Notes: generated from the letters alone by a model not told the origin. DNA of 58,332 bases from Bifidobacterium simiiventris (GCF_019331715.1 NZ_JAHBBG010000014.1:1-58332); one strand, 5' to 3'. Shown: positions 48,230 through 57,598, numbered from the stretch's first letter. A program made the numbers and translations.

Positions 48230-48499
48230 ACATTTCCGTGAAGTATATACGAGCATTATTCTATGCCGCTATAAGCAACAACTAACGGCGGCAATCGTAC
48301 CGTTTTTACAAACTTTTTCATCATAAAATCCTTATATGATCTCACTATTGCATGGTTGCCATTTTCTTGCTACAAGACATCGGCAAGAGTCTCAGAAATT
48401 GCATTTACAATTTCCTCGTTCCAGTTGTATTGTCAGCTTCTCAAATTGAAAATGGATCCACAAGGATCAAATTACTAACTGTCATTCCGAGATGACAAC
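48230..48499. other. AT-rich intergenic stretch upstream of the bacteriocin-like operon
   Basis: Beyond the promoter at 48199-48229 I see no gene. The region carries AT-rich sequence, and the minus-strand frame at 48482-48733 only overlaps its right edge. Confidence 0.4.
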
Positions 48500-48605
48500 A
48501 CTCAAGTATTTTCGGAATCGCCTATTGCCAATTATCTTTTTCCGTCTGAGGAACGGTGGTACGCCTCTGAGCAGGTAGATGTACTGGCCGGTGGGGAGAG
48601 ACTGT
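48500..48605 (-). pseudogene. Second, diverged copy of a coupling-protein 3' end
   Basis: The minus strand reads SLPTGQYIYLLRGVPPFLRR, which matches RIPTSRCVYLLRGIPPFLSE at the end of the coupling-protein fragment at 49742. The DNA is also close (GAGGAACGGTGGTA then GCCTCTGAGCAGGTAGA in both). Only the last 30 or so codons remain. The two copies flank the IS256 remnant in direct orientation. Confidence 0.7.
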
Positions 48606-48782
48606 TTCGGAAAGTGTGTAGCCGGCTTTGATCGCCGGCTGCGTGGCTGGCGGGAAAGGGTCTGTAATGAGCATGTCGACTGAGACAATGGAAGCCATGG
48701 CAATGTGAAGACGGCCCTCAGCAAGGAAGCCACGGAGAAACCAGCGAAACCCAGTGATCCAAAGGCATCCCCGATCTAGCGC

Positions 48783-49654
48783 GAGCTCGCGCTAGAGATA
48801 ATCCGGCAGACCAAGGAGCAGGGGCTTGACTTGACCGGCCGCGACGGTCTGCTGAGGCAATTCACCAAGACCGTGCTGGAGACCGCCCTCGACGAGCAGA
48901 TGACCGAGCACCTCGGACACGAAAAGCACGAGAAAAGCGCCGATGGCAGGGCCGCGAACACGCGCAACGGGACAACCGCCAAGACCGTGACGACGGAGGC
49001 GGCCGGACCAGTCACCATCAAGGTGCCTCACGACCGGGACGGCTCGTTCGACCCCGTCATCGTCAAAAAACGGTATCGCCGGCTCAACGACGTGGACTCG
49101 GTCGCACCTATGCTAGGTGCCTGACCGCCGGAAAGATCAGCGCGCACTTCCAGGAGAGCTACGGCACCTCGGTCTCCAGAGAGACCGTCAGCCGCCTTCA
49201 CCTGCTGCGCAATACGTTCCACTATGTGTCCAGAAAGGACTGGGACATACTCAAACGCGACCCGAAACCCATCTACACCGTCGTCAACGAAGCAGCCGCG
49301 GAACAGGCTCGCGACGAGATGCTCGACAAGTGGGCGTCCAAATACCCGGCTATGGGCGGCCTGCGGCTTAACACGTGGGATCGGTTCGTTCCGTTTCTCA
49401 ACTACGATGTGGAAATCCATCAGACGATCTGTTCGACGAACGCGATCGAGAGTCTCAACGCGCGGTTCCGTCGAGCGGTCAGGGCGCGAGGTCACTTCTC
49501 CGACGAACGTGCCGCGTTGAGGTGCCTGTACCTGACCGTCAAGTCGCTGGCCCCGACCGGCAAGGCGGGTACGATGGACGACACGTGGAAGCCCGCGTTG
49601 AACACGTTCACCGTCACCTTCGCCGACCGCTGGTCCGCCAGCGAGAACATATAA
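48783..49654 (+). pseudogene. IS256-family transposase with internal deletion
   Basis: The 5' part (48783-49115) encodes GLLRQFTKTVLETALDEQMT and HLGHEKHEKSADGRAANTRN, the typical IS256 N-terminus. After a frame change near 49110 come AGKISAHFQESYGTSVSRET. The sequence then jumps to the C-terminal part LRNTFHYVSRKDWDILKRD (49200 onward), ending at 49654. The central catalytic region with the DDE residues is missing. A TAG precedes the 5' part, so the native start is lost too. A 22-base perfect palindrome (48775-48796, TCTAGCGCGAG and its complement) lies at the left edge. It cannot transpose itself. Confidence 0.85.
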
Positions 49655-49741
49655 CCAAACCACTAGTTACACACTTAACGGGACCGTCCCTCACGACCTT
49701 GGCAGCGCCGCACAATGCGATAGCATTATCGTATTTGTCAT
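49655..49741. other. Possible IS end and junction
   Basis: Short AT-rich stretch including TAACGGGACCGTCCCTC (about 49677-49693), an imperfect palindrome like those at IS256-type ends. A matching left end is not obvious. Confidence 0.3.
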
Positions 49742-50430
49742 CTATAGATGACATAACTTCTCACTGAGGAACGGTGGTATGCCTCTGAGCAGGTAGACGC
49801 ACCGGCTGGTGGGGATGCGTCCGAGTTCGTCCGGAGTGAGGAGTTTACGAGCGTTTTTGCGGGTGCTGCGTGTCCAGCTGCCGTTGAGACCTTTGGTTTC
49901 GCTGGTTTCAATGACATCGATGGTCTGGTCTCCGAGCCGGTCGCTGATGTATTTGGTGGTGCTGGGTTCGTTGCCGCCGAGGAAGAGCTGGCTGTCGCAG
50001 TTGCCGGCGATGGTCTCCCAGTCATCCCGATAGAGGCTCTTGCCTTGGCTGACGGTCTGGAGGATGATGCTGCAGCTGATGCGTCGGCTTCGTATGGTGG
50101 CGATGAGCCTTACGAAGTTGGGGATTTTGCCGATGTTGGCGAATTCGTCGAGCATGCAATGCACGTCGCGGTCGAGCACGCCGTCAGGTTTGGCGTCGGC
50201 TTTGCGTACAAGCGTTTCGAAGAGGCATTGGTAGAAGACGCTGGCGATGAAGGAGAACGTGGCGTTGGTGTCGGGTAGTTCGAGATAGATGATGCGTTTG
50301 CCTTGGTCGAGGGTTTCGAGCCGGATGTCGTCGCCGTCGAGGATTCGGCGTACCTCGCGCACTTGGAGTGGTGCGAGGTGGACGCCGGTGGTGATGATGA
50401 TGCTTTTCTTGGTTTCGCCAGAGACGAAAA
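49742..50430 (-). pseudogene. VirD4/TraG coupling protein, 5'-truncated
   Basis: The minus strand is open from the junction near 50430 through ETKKSIIITTGVHLAPLQVRE (50% of a hinge region) to the stop at 49742, about 230 codons. The Walker B segment DVHCMLDEFANIGKIPNFV and the VSQGKSLYRDDWETIAGNC region are diagnostic of T4SS coupling proteins. Walker A and the membrane N-terminus are missing because the frame meets a TGA where clostridial-type DNA begins. It opposes the T4SS genes in direction, so the island is rearranged. The island therefore has no intact coupling protein in this window. Confidence 0.85.
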
Positions 50431-50463
50431 GTCAAGGACTTTTTCATCAAATTCACAAAGAAG

Positions 50464-50622
50464 TCACATTTTGCGGACTTCCTCACGGAGCAGACGCTTG
50501 ATTTTGTCCTCCATTGTCTCTTTTGCGGTCTGGCTGAAATGCACACGGACGATATAGGTTGTCTTGCCAATCTGCTTTCTGACAGTAGGGCAAGTGGCGG
50601 TGTTGGTTGCGGTATTGTTCAT
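50464..50622 (-). CDS. TnpW-like transposon-encoded small protein
   Basis: 52 residues beginning MNNTATNTATCPTVRKQIGK and continuing TTYIVRVHFSQTAKETMEDK. A GGAGG precedes the ATG at 50622. Size, the (G)KTTYIV(R/N) core and the position at the end of a mobilization region resemble TnpW-type proteins annotated on clostridial transposons. Their role is unknown. The frame is short, so the call rests on the ribosome site and resemblance. Confidence 0.65.
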   Translation of the reverse strand: MNNTATNTATCPTVRKQIGKTTYIVRVHFSQTAKETMEDKIKRLLREEVRKM

Positions 50623-50764
50623 TCAAAATCCTCCTGTAAATGAAAAATGCCCGGTGACTGTTCATCATCGGGCGGTGTCGGTATGAGGGAACAAGGCAAG
50701 GCGGCAACATTAAGGTATCTATAAAAACCTTGCCGTCTTTGCCACGCTTGCCGTGTTCCTGTTG

Positions 50765-52636
50765 TCAATCTCGGAGATAGCAGACCCATGCTGTGCCGTC
50801 TTTCTCGGTCACAAGTCTGTCCCCGATACGGCTCTTTGCCGTTCTCATGGTGCGTGAGGAAATCCCACGCTCATTGACTGCCTTTTCCAGCTCTGCGCTC
50901 GGCATACGCTTTCCATCTGCAAGCAGTTCCAGAATGAGCATTTGCGCCTGTGCGGTCTTGCTTTCGGTCTTGGCGGTGTCTGTCCCGGCAAGAAGCTCGT
51001 CAGCGGTAATGTCATAAGCTCCTATCCATTCAAAGCCTTTCTCGTCTCCCAGAGAAAAGGCAAGGGACTGTCCGGGCGGCGCAAGGGAGCTTTTCTCATG
51101 GATAAGCACCCTTGTTGTGGGACTGTCTTTCAGCTTGCCAATAAACAGCAGACTGCGGACTGCCGCCGTAATGTCGATAGACCCCAATCCCCGGTAGGTG
51201 CTTTGCGTTCCTGCGGCTTTGTTGAGGTGTCCAATCAGCACGATAGCGCACCCGGTAGCCTGTGCAATGTCTCCCAGACTGCGGAATATTGGGCGCACCT
51301 CGTTTGCCCGGTTCATGTCCACATCTGCGCCCAGAAACGCCTGTACCGGGTCAATGATAACCAGCCTTGCGTTGTTCTCACGGATTGCCCTTGCTATGCG
51401 CTCATCGGCAAGAGTCAGCGGCGTGTCTCTATCGTCAATGACAAGCACTCGTTCAAGGTCTGCGTCCGCTTCCATCAGCCGGGGCTTAACGGTATCGCCC
51501 AAACCGTCCTCTGCGGTCTGATAGATGATATTGAAAGGCTCAAGTTTCTCCATACCGGGTAAAGGCTTTCGGTTGGTGCAAGCCGCCGCAAGACGCATGG
51601 CAAAGTAGGTCTTGCCCTCACCGGGGTTGCCCTGTATGATCGTCAGCTTTCCAAAGGGGATATACGGAAACCATAGCCAATCCACGCTCGTCAGCTCCAC
51701 ATCTGCCATGCGGAGCATTGGGACAGGCTGGGCGGTGGGCAGCTCTCGCAGCGTGATTGTCTCGGCTATGAATTTGCGGCTGGGAATGTCCCCTTGCTGA
51801 CGGAGAACATCGTTCCAGTCTTTCCTTGCCGGGACAAGGCGAATGACGGCGATCTCGCCGGGAATGGACTGTGCCAGTCGGGAGCAGGCTTCACTTCCTG
51901 CGGTGTCGCTGTCAAGGCAGAGGAATACTTTTCGGGTGTCCTTGCGTTCAGAAAGAAAACGGTCAAGGGCTTTGCCCGAAACGCCGCCCAGGGCAAGATA
52001 GCTCCTTGTCTGCCAGTCCTGCGGATAAAGGCAGATGAACGATAACAGGTCAATCGGCGCTTCAAAGACAAAGAGCTGGTTGCCGTTGCCCTCGTATCGG
52101 AACGGATAGGACTTGTCAGACCCGGCAATGTCCTGTCTGAATGGGTCTGCCGTTCCTCGCACATGGGCGTATCTCGGCGTACCACTTCGGTCTCTGCCAA
52201 CAAACACAACATTTTGCCGCTTTGCGTCTTCGTAAATATCCCCGGAAAGAAGAAAAGCCTCAACAAGCATTTTGTTGAGACCTCGGCTTTCGCAAAGATA
52301 TTGAATTGCTCTGTCGGCTGTTCTGTTGTGCAAGGGCAAGTGAAACGCTGTGGGCGGTGCTGTGCTGGCTTCGCTCTGTCCCTCGCCGCTTTCGCCGATC
52401 AGGAGCTGGACGGCTTCGGGAAAGGACTTTCCGTAAAACTCCATGACAAAATCAATGGGATAGCCGCCCTTACTCTGGCTGTGGCGAAACCATTTGTTTC
52501 CTCGGACGGTCAGACTGTCATGCTCTTTCCAGCGGTATTCCCGTCCGCTTTTGATAAGCGTTTCTCCCTGTGTGCGGAGAAAATCTTCCAGACTGACGGC
52601 GTTTGCCCGGTCAATCTGTGCTTGGGTGTACTGCAT
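50765..52636 (-). CDS. RepA-like toprim/AAA primase-helicase of the mobilizable element
   Basis: 623 residues. A DUF3991-like N-terminus (DFLRTQGETLIKSGREYRWK, then FVMEFYGKSFPEAV) is followed by a toprim region (LFVFEAPIDLLSFI, then VFLCLDSDTAGSEA) and an AAA ATPase with Walker A IIQGNPGEGKTYF and Walker B RLVIIDPVQAF. A C-terminal winged helix ends it. The architecture suits replication of a mobilized single strand. AAGGAGG sets the start at MQYTQAQID (52636). An upstream in-frame ATG lies inside the previous gene. Confidence 0.85.
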   Translation of the reverse strand: MQYTQAQIDRANAVSLEDFLRTQGETLIKSGREYRWKEHDSLTVRGNKWFRHSQSKGGYPIDFVMEFYGKSFPEAVQLLIGESGEGQSEASTAPPTAFHLPLHNRTADRAIQYLCESRGLNKMLVEAFLLSGDIYEDAKRQNVVFVGRDRSGTPRYAHVRGTADPFRQDIAGSDKSYPFRYEGNGNQLFVFEAPIDLLSFICLYPQDWQTRSYLALGGVSGKALDRFLSERKDTRKVFLCLDSDTAGSEACSRLAQSIPGEIAVIRLVPARKDWNDVLRQQGDIPSRKFIAETITLRELPTAQPVPMLRMADVELTSVDWLWFPYIPFGKLTIIQGNPGEGKTYFAMRLAAACTNRKPLPGMEKLEPFNIIYQTAEDGLGDTVKPRLMEADADLERVLVIDDRDTPLTLADERIARAIRENNARLVIIDPVQAFLGADVDMNRANEVRPIFRSLGDIAQATGCAIVLIGHLNKAAGTQSTYRGLGSIDITAAVRSLLFIGKLKDSPTTRVLIHEKSSLAPPGQSLAFSLGDEKGFEWIGAYDITADELLAGTDTAKTESKTAQAQMLILELLADGKRMPSAELEKAVNERGISSRTMRTAKSRIGDRLVTEKDGTAWVCYLRD

Positions 52637-52647
52637 GAGCGTCCTCC

Positions 52648-52950
52648 TTACTTCTTGAAAACAGCGCATCGTCTGCAAACGCCATGCTCACGCTCGTCCA
52701 GCGTATAGGGGCAGTTTGCACATTCCTCACCGTACTGTCTTGTGGTAACGGGCAGATAGCCCAAATCCTGCAACATATCAATCTGACGGTCGGTGAGGGT
52801 GGCTTCAAAGGCAAGGCATTTCCGGGTGTGTTCGTCCAGCTCAATTAGATTGGAAAGCGGTCTGCCATCGGTCAAAGGCTCTCCGCTCAAAAGGCGTTTT
52901 GCCGTTCTGCGGATGGGGTTGTATTCGTTCTTCCAGTCGTATTTTTTCAT
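52648..52950 (-). CDS. Zinc-ribbon-like small protein, unknown
   Basis: 100 residues. The C-terminal part has four Cys in CANCP and CRRC, 13 residues apart, likely binding one zinc. The N-terminal half is helical and basic. It overlaps the relaxase stop by four bases and precedes the RepA-like gene by 11 bases, so the three are one operon. No named family is recognised. Confidence 0.65.
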   Translation of the reverse strand: MKKYDWKNEYNPIRRTAKRLLSGEPLTDGRPLSNLIELDEHTRKCLAFEATLTDRQIDMLQDLGYLPVTTRQYGEECANCPYTLDEREHGVCRRCAVFKK

Positions 52951-54443
52951 CGGGATATATCCTCCTTTTTGTGTCGTGTTTGGGGTCGATTTTGGAGCTT
53001 TTGTTCCTCTGTACGCTCGTTAAATCGGGCGGCAGTATCTACGCATGACTTGACCTTCCAAAGGCGGTGTAAATCGTCTCTGACGGTCTTAAACTCGCCG
53101 TAGGTGGTTTCATGCGCCTGTTCCAGAGCGTCATACTCTGCGGACAGCTTTTTCATATCCACCTTACCGTCCGGGAACTCTCCGGTCAGCTTTCGTCTGG
53201 CGGCGTAGAACTGTTTCAGTTCCGCTTCATGCTCTGCCTTGTACTTGGCTCTGGGCTTCTCAAACTTGATTTTCTGCAAGCCGTCATAGATAGGCTTCAA
53301 GCTCTGGAAAGCAGCGGAGCTGTCATAGAGCTGCTTAATTGCTTTCATTCGGGCGGTCTGTTCGTCCAGCGTTTTCTTCAAGCTCTCTGTGGCAGCACTG
53401 TGTTCGCTGACACGGTGTTCCAAATCTTCAAGGGAGTAAATGTCGTTTGCCCGGAGATAATTGAAAGTCTCGTTCATCTCCTTTAGATTGCTGACCTTGC
53501 CTTTCTGCGAATACGCCCCGGCTCTGCGCTGGGTGTAATAGGCGTTCAGCAGAGAAACAAGGTCGGGTGCCTGCGGCTTGGCAAGCTCCGCTTTTGCTTC
53601 GGCAATCCAATCAAACAGGAGAGCGATTTTCTTCTTGATGTCCCGGATAACGGCGTTGGTGGCTCTGATCCAGCGGTTGAACTCGCCTTTCTCGGTGCGT
53701 ATGCCTTTCTTCTCCATTGCCCGGACGGTTGCGCCATCATGGACGGTGGGAAGAAGCTCCACGCCCTGACGCTCATAGCTTCGGTGGTCGATACGAACGT
53801 CAAGCCCCTTTTCCGCAAACTTGGCGTTGCATAGCTCCGCCCATGTCTGCCGCCAGTATTCCAGCGTTTCGGGACTGCCCCAGTCGGTAGTGGGAACGGC
53901 GTTGAACACAAACTTTCCGTCTGCGTCCCGGATACGGTTGCCGTCCTCGTCCAGCTCGTACACCCGGCGTTGCTTTAGCCCCCATTTGCCGTTCTGCTCG
54001 ATGGGGCGGATGGGGCAAAGCACATGAAAATGCGGATTTGGTATGCCGCCGTCCTCCCGGTCTGGCTGGTGTACGGCGAAGTCAACCACCATGCCCCGGC
54101 TCACAAAGTTCTCCAACAAAAATTGCCTTGCAAGAGCGATGTTTTCCTCAAGGGAAAATTCATTCTGCAAGGCAATGTCAAAGCTGTATGCAAGCTGGGC
54201 GTTCTTTCCACGCTCGGCTTTTTCCACGGCGTTCCATAGCGTCTGGCGGTCTGCGTATTCGGGCGGTGCATGGGACGGCAGGAGAATGTCAGAGCAGATC
54301 ACGCCGCCCTTGCGTGTGTAGTCGCTGTATTCGCCGTAATACTCGCTATACAATCGCTCCCCGGCTCGGTAGGCGGCAGAAGCAATAGCGGACTGTCCTG
54401 CGCTTCGTTTAGTCTGCGTGACGCTCAGATGAAATAGTGCCAT
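52947..54443 (-). CDS. mobA: MobA/MobL-family (MobQ) relaxase
   Basis: 498 residues. The relaxase domain (1-240) has the N-terminal signature RSAGQSAIASAAYRAG, the metal-binding His triad region PNPHFHVLCPIRP and IDHRSYERQGVEL. The C-terminal half is a long, charged helical region. MobQ relaxases nick oriT and stay attached to the transferred strand. The start at 54443 overlaps the upstream DUF3847 gene by 35 bases. A matching oriT core lies upstream at 55068. A host T4SS would be needed for transfer. Confidence 0.92.
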   Translation of the reverse strand: MALFHLSVTQTKRSAGQSAIASAAYRAGERLYSEYYGEYSDYTRKGGVICSDILLPSHAPPEYADRQTLWNAVEKAERGKNAQLAYSFDIALQNEFSLEENIALARQFLLENFVSRGMVVDFAVHQPDREDGGIPNPHFHVLCPIRPIEQNGKWGLKQRRVYELDEDGNRIRDADGKFVFNAVPTTDWGSPETLEYWRQTWAELCNAKFAEKGLDVRIDHRSYERQGVELLPTVHDGATVRAMEKKGIRTEKGEFNRWIRATNAVIRDIKKKIALLFDWIAEAKAELAKPQAPDLVSLLNAYYTQRRAGAYSQKGKVSNLKEMNETFNYLRANDIYSLEDLEHRVSEHSAATESLKKTLDEQTARMKAIKQLYDSSAAFQSLKPIYDGLQKIKFEKPRAKYKAEHEAELKQFYAARRKLTGEFPDGKVDMKKLSAEYDALEQAHETTYGEFKTVRDDLHRLWKVKSCVDTAARFNERTEEQKLQNRPQTRHKKEDISR

Positions 54444-54768
54444 CGACTTTCAACTCCTTTTCTCTGTTTGCTTGGCTGATGTGGGTAATCGCCATATGGT
54501 GGACGGCTCGCTGGACTTCTGCCAGAGAAAAGATGTACTCCATCAGCTCTGTCATTTCGGTGCGTGTGAGATCTTTGACCTCCGGGGCAAGGCTCTCAAT
54601 CGTGCCGCCCAGATTGCAAAGGCGGTGGGTGCGCTTGGTGCGTTCGCCTTTCTCCAGATACTTCTTTCGATTCTCCAGACGCTCCAGCTTGTGCTGTTCC
54701 TGCGCAAGCTGCGTCTCGGCTCGTTCCTTTTCGGCTCGGAGCTGTTCAAGGGTTTTCGGTTTTGTCAT
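54409..54768 (-). CDS. DUF3847 mobilization accessory protein
   Basis: 119 residues. A coiled-coil N-terminus (EQLRAEKERAETQLAQEQHK) is followed by KRTHRLCNLGGTIES, the conserved core of DUF3847 proteins encoded next to MobA/MobL relaxases. It probably helps relaxosome assembly, by association. AGGAGG precedes the ATG at 54768. Confidence 0.8.
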   Translation of the reverse strand: MTKPKTLEQLRAEKERAETQLAQEQHKLERLENRKKYLEKGERTKRTHRLCNLGGTIESLAPEVKDLTRTEMTELMEYIFSLAEVQRAVHHMAITHISQANREKELKVDGTISSERHAD

Positions 54769-54998
54769 TGTGCTTGACCTCCTTTTTTGATTTTGGGGAT
54801 AAAAAAAGACCGCCGACTTTTCGCATAGTGCGACCAGTCAACGGTCTGATTTTCGGTATTTGTTTTTCCAAACTTGCTGGCGGCGAACAGCATTTTATGC
54901 TGTTTGCGGACGGCAAGTCCACAGGGGATAGCCGCATTAGCGGCGCAAGGGGGTGTAGCCACCTTGACGGAACGAAGTGACGCAACATTCTCGGTCAT
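54765..54998 (-). CDS. Possible small protein upstream of the mob operon
   Basis: 77 residues starting MTENVASLRSVKVATPP. Its stop overlaps the DUF3847 start. Only a weak AGAAGAAA ribosome site precedes the ATG. The translation is odd for a folded protein and contains repeated short basic and aromatic patches. It may instead be untranslated leader of the mob operon. No family is recognised. Confidence 0.35.
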   Translation of the reverse strand: MTENVASLRSVKVATPPCAANAAIPCGLAVRKQHKMLFAASKFGKTNTENQTVDWSHYAKSRRSFFIPKIKKGGQAQ

Positions 54999-55044
54999 GC
55001 AGTTTTCTTCTGCCGACCGGGAATGAAGCTCCGCAGGACGCACG

Positions 55045-55078
55045 ATACTTCCGACAGGGGAGTATAGAAGTGCGCCCT
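55045..55078. other. oriT core with MobQ/RSF1010-type nick sequence
   Basis: AAGTGCGCCCT (55068-55078) matches the nick-region sequence shared by RSF1010-type MobQ origins (TAAGTGCGCCCT). An imperfect inverted repeat, ATACTTCC/GGGGAGTAT (55045-55065), directly precedes it, as in that family. The MobQ relaxase gene is about 600 bases away. Confidence 0.75.
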
Positions 55079-55168
55079 TTAGTTCCTAAAGGGATTTTAT
55101 CAGTTCGACAAATCGGAAGTTATCTATTTCTCCTCTTCGTTAAGACCTAGTTCATTACATATTACTTG

Positions 55169-57598
55169 CTATCCCTGATACCTTATTCTTTCTACCAGCG
55201 TTTCCTTTTTCAGATTACTGCTTAAAACACAGGAAAGCACAATTTGTAGAATACCAACCAGAAGAATCATAACAAGAATCGGGATAAGAGGAACGTGATA
55301 AACGTTCATTCCAAAAATCCCATTATGCTTCGCATAGGAAAACAGTGCATAGCCAAGGGGCAGACCGGCAGCAAGTGCGACGCAGATGGTGCCAACCGTA
55401 AAAATCAAGCCCTGTATTTGTAAGCTCAGATTCAACTGCTTATTGGTCATGCCTACCGCTTGCAGCACACCGTATTCCTGCTTCTTCGTGATGATATTGA
55501 TGATCATGGTGTTTGCCAGATTCATAAACCCAATGAGACCGACAATTGCCATGAACAGATAGCAGCCAAGCTTCATCATACGGCTTGCGTATTCTGCGGT
55601 TTGCAATTCTGCGTGATAGGTGTTCAGCTTGATATGAGAAGTATCGGAGAGCAGGTCATTCAGGCTTTGCTCTACAGATGCCACATCTTTTTTATCACAG
55701 TCCACCCACAGATATCCATAGGCTGTTCCCCTCGGATTCATGGAACGGTATACACCTTCCGGAATGACAAGATAAGTGTCCGCGCTTACAAAGGATCCTG
55801 CAATCTTTCCCTGATAGGTATAGGTTTCACTTCCGTTGTCAAAGTTGAATGTAATCGGTGCACCCGCAGAATACCCGTCAGCTTCCATCCACTTGGACCA
55901 GCCAAAGAAAACATCCCCGTTTTTGACAGCCTGTGCATAGTCCATGGAACCGATATCGCCATCCCCGCGCATCATTTCAAAATCCTCTTGATTTACGATT
56001 GCAACCGGAAATTTTGTTCCGTTCAGATCTGCAGAGACGATTTCTCTCGTCAGTACATCCGTTACACCGGGGATGGATTTGATTTCTTTAATCAAAGAAT
56101 CATTCAGTGGGTTGTTCTGTAGGATTGTGTCCAGATTATTCTCCGAATAGGCTTCATCATAATTCTGGGAATAATCCAGCTGCAACTCAAATTGTCCATG
56201 GTTGATTGCAATCCGCGCCTCGTGCTCCGTGTCAATATTCCCAACATAATTAGAGATAATTACAAACAATACACAGGAAAGCCCCATGGTAAGAATCGTA
56301 GCAATGGTTCTTTTCGGATTGCCTGTCACATTTGCCATTGCCATGGAGAAAACGGTGACATCTTTTCTGCCTTTTCGTCTGCCCTGTTTTTGCGTTTTGG
56401 AGCCGTCAAGATACCGTGTCGCTTCGATGGGTGAAATCCGGGAAACAATTTTCATGGGTTTGCGCAGAGCCAAAACGACCGTAAGAAACGATACAAAAAT
56501 GCAGATGAGCATAATTGTCAGTGAAAACAGAGGCACCTGATGGTTCTTGATTCCGGACGATACCAGATTTCCCTGCTCCACCAGCCAGTTGAAGCTGACG
56601 TTTGCAATCAGGAAACCAAACAGCAGCCCCAGCGGTATCGAAGGAACCGCCAGAAGAATGCCCTCACGAAAGATCAACTGCTTCATCTGCTTTCTGGTTG
56701 CACCCAGCGCCTTGATTTTTCCGTACTCCTGAACCTTCTGGGCGATCCCGACCTGGAAGATATTATAAATGACCACAACGGAAAACAGCACGATTCCGAG
56801 GATCAGGGTTCCACAAACCACAATCATTTCATAGCTCGGCTGCAATACCCACTGCAGGTAGAGGTCATTGATGATCACGTTTTTCTGGTCAATGCCGCAG
56901 GAATCCGCGATTTCTTTTATAACAGGCGCAACATTATTCATAGATACATTTGCAGAATCGCTCAAGGTAAAATAGATATTATATTGCCTGTCACCCTCCG
57001 CAACACGCTCATTATAAAAATCCTGCGAACCGAATACAACATAGGAAGCCTCGATGGTATATTCATCCCGGTCATATAAAAGCCCGCTGACAGTAAATTC
57101 CATCGGTGCGTATTCCGACTGCATGCCGGAACGGTACTCCAATGTTACGGTGTCTCCGACCTTTACATCATGGTATCCCACTGCATCAAAGAAAGCGCGT
57201 CCTGCGGCAATTTCCTGCGCCTTTTCCGGATAGGTACCTTCCTTCAACACATATTCCTGATTATAGGGAAGCATTTTCCTGACCGTTTCATCCGCACTGA
57301 CAAAGCCGCCATTCTCATTTCCTTTCAGGATGCCCTCCGTACGCATGATGCCGATATCAGATATCTCAGCTCTGCGTTCCACTTCTTTTAATTGCGTACC
57401 ATCTGCGGCGATAAACAGGCCGTAGTTGCTTCCGTATGAGCTTGCAGCCTGATCCTTCTGTAAGAGGATCAGTCCATTTCCAATTGTACTGATAATGACC
57501 AGAAGCATGGTAGTCAGGCAAATCGCCGTCATAATGAGGACACTTCTTGTCCGATTTCTTTTGTCGTTGCTGAATGCAATTTTGCTGATCGTCCTCAA
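55169..57598 (-). CDS. FtsX-type ABC transporter permease
   Basis: 809 residues. Membrane spans are near the N-terminus, in the middle (about 260-400, then about 430) and at the C-terminus (about 675-800). Two FtsX domains flank large extracellular loops. This is the layout of MacB/YknZ- or BceB-like peptide-handling permeases. It overlaps the ATPase gene by four bases. Codon use is low-GC. Substrate (antimicrobial peptide or lipoprotein) cannot be told. A two-component system may lie past the window. Confidence 0.85.
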   Translation of the reverse strand: MRTISKIAFSNDKRNRTRSVLIMTAICLTTMLLVIISTIGNGLILLQKDQAASSYGSNYGLFIAADGTQLKEVERRAEISDIGIMRTEGILKGNENGGFVSADETVRKMLPYNQEYVLKEGTYPEKAQEIAAGRAFFDAVGYHDVKVGDTVTLEYRSGMQSEYAPMEFTVSGLLYDRDEYTIEASYVVFGSQDFYNERVAEGDRQYNIYFTLSDSANVSMNNVAPVIKEIADSCGIDQKNVIINDLYLQWVLQPSYEMIVVCGTLILGIVLFSVVVIYNIFQVGIAQKVQEYGKIKALGATRKQMKQLIFREGILLAVPSIPLGLLFGFLIANVSFNWLVEQGNLVSSGIKNHQVPLFSLTIMLICIFVSFLTVVLALRKPMKIVSRISPIEATRYLDGSKTQKQGRRKGRKDVTVFSMAMANVTGNPKRTIATILTMGLSCVLFVIISNYVGNIDTEHEARIAINHGQFELQLDYSQNYDEAYSENNLDTILQNNPLNDSLIKEIKSIPGVTDVLTREIVSADLNGTKFPVAIVNQEDFEMMRGDGDIGSMDYAQAVKNGDVFFGWSKWMEADGYSAGAPITFNFDNGSETYTYQGKIAGSFVSADTYLVIPEGVYRSMNPRGTAYGYLWVDCDKKDVASVEQSLNDLLSDTSHIKLNTYHAELQTAEYASRMMKLGCYLFMAIVGLIGFMNLANTMIINIITKKQEYGVLQAVGMTNKQLNLSLQIQGLIFTVGTICVALAAGLPLGYALFSYAKHNGIFGMNVYHVPLIPILVMILLVGILQIVLSCVLSSNLKKETLVERIRYQG

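Noticed and set aside
48606..48733. N-terminal part of the minus-strand frame at 48482-48733 as a protein
   Set aside because: Only the last 30 or so codons resemble a coupling protein. The upstream part looks like random sequence, with a GCCGGC hairpin.
50765..52708. RepA-like gene starting at the first in-frame ATG (52678)
   Set aside because: That start lies inside the upstream gene. AAGGAGG points to 52636.
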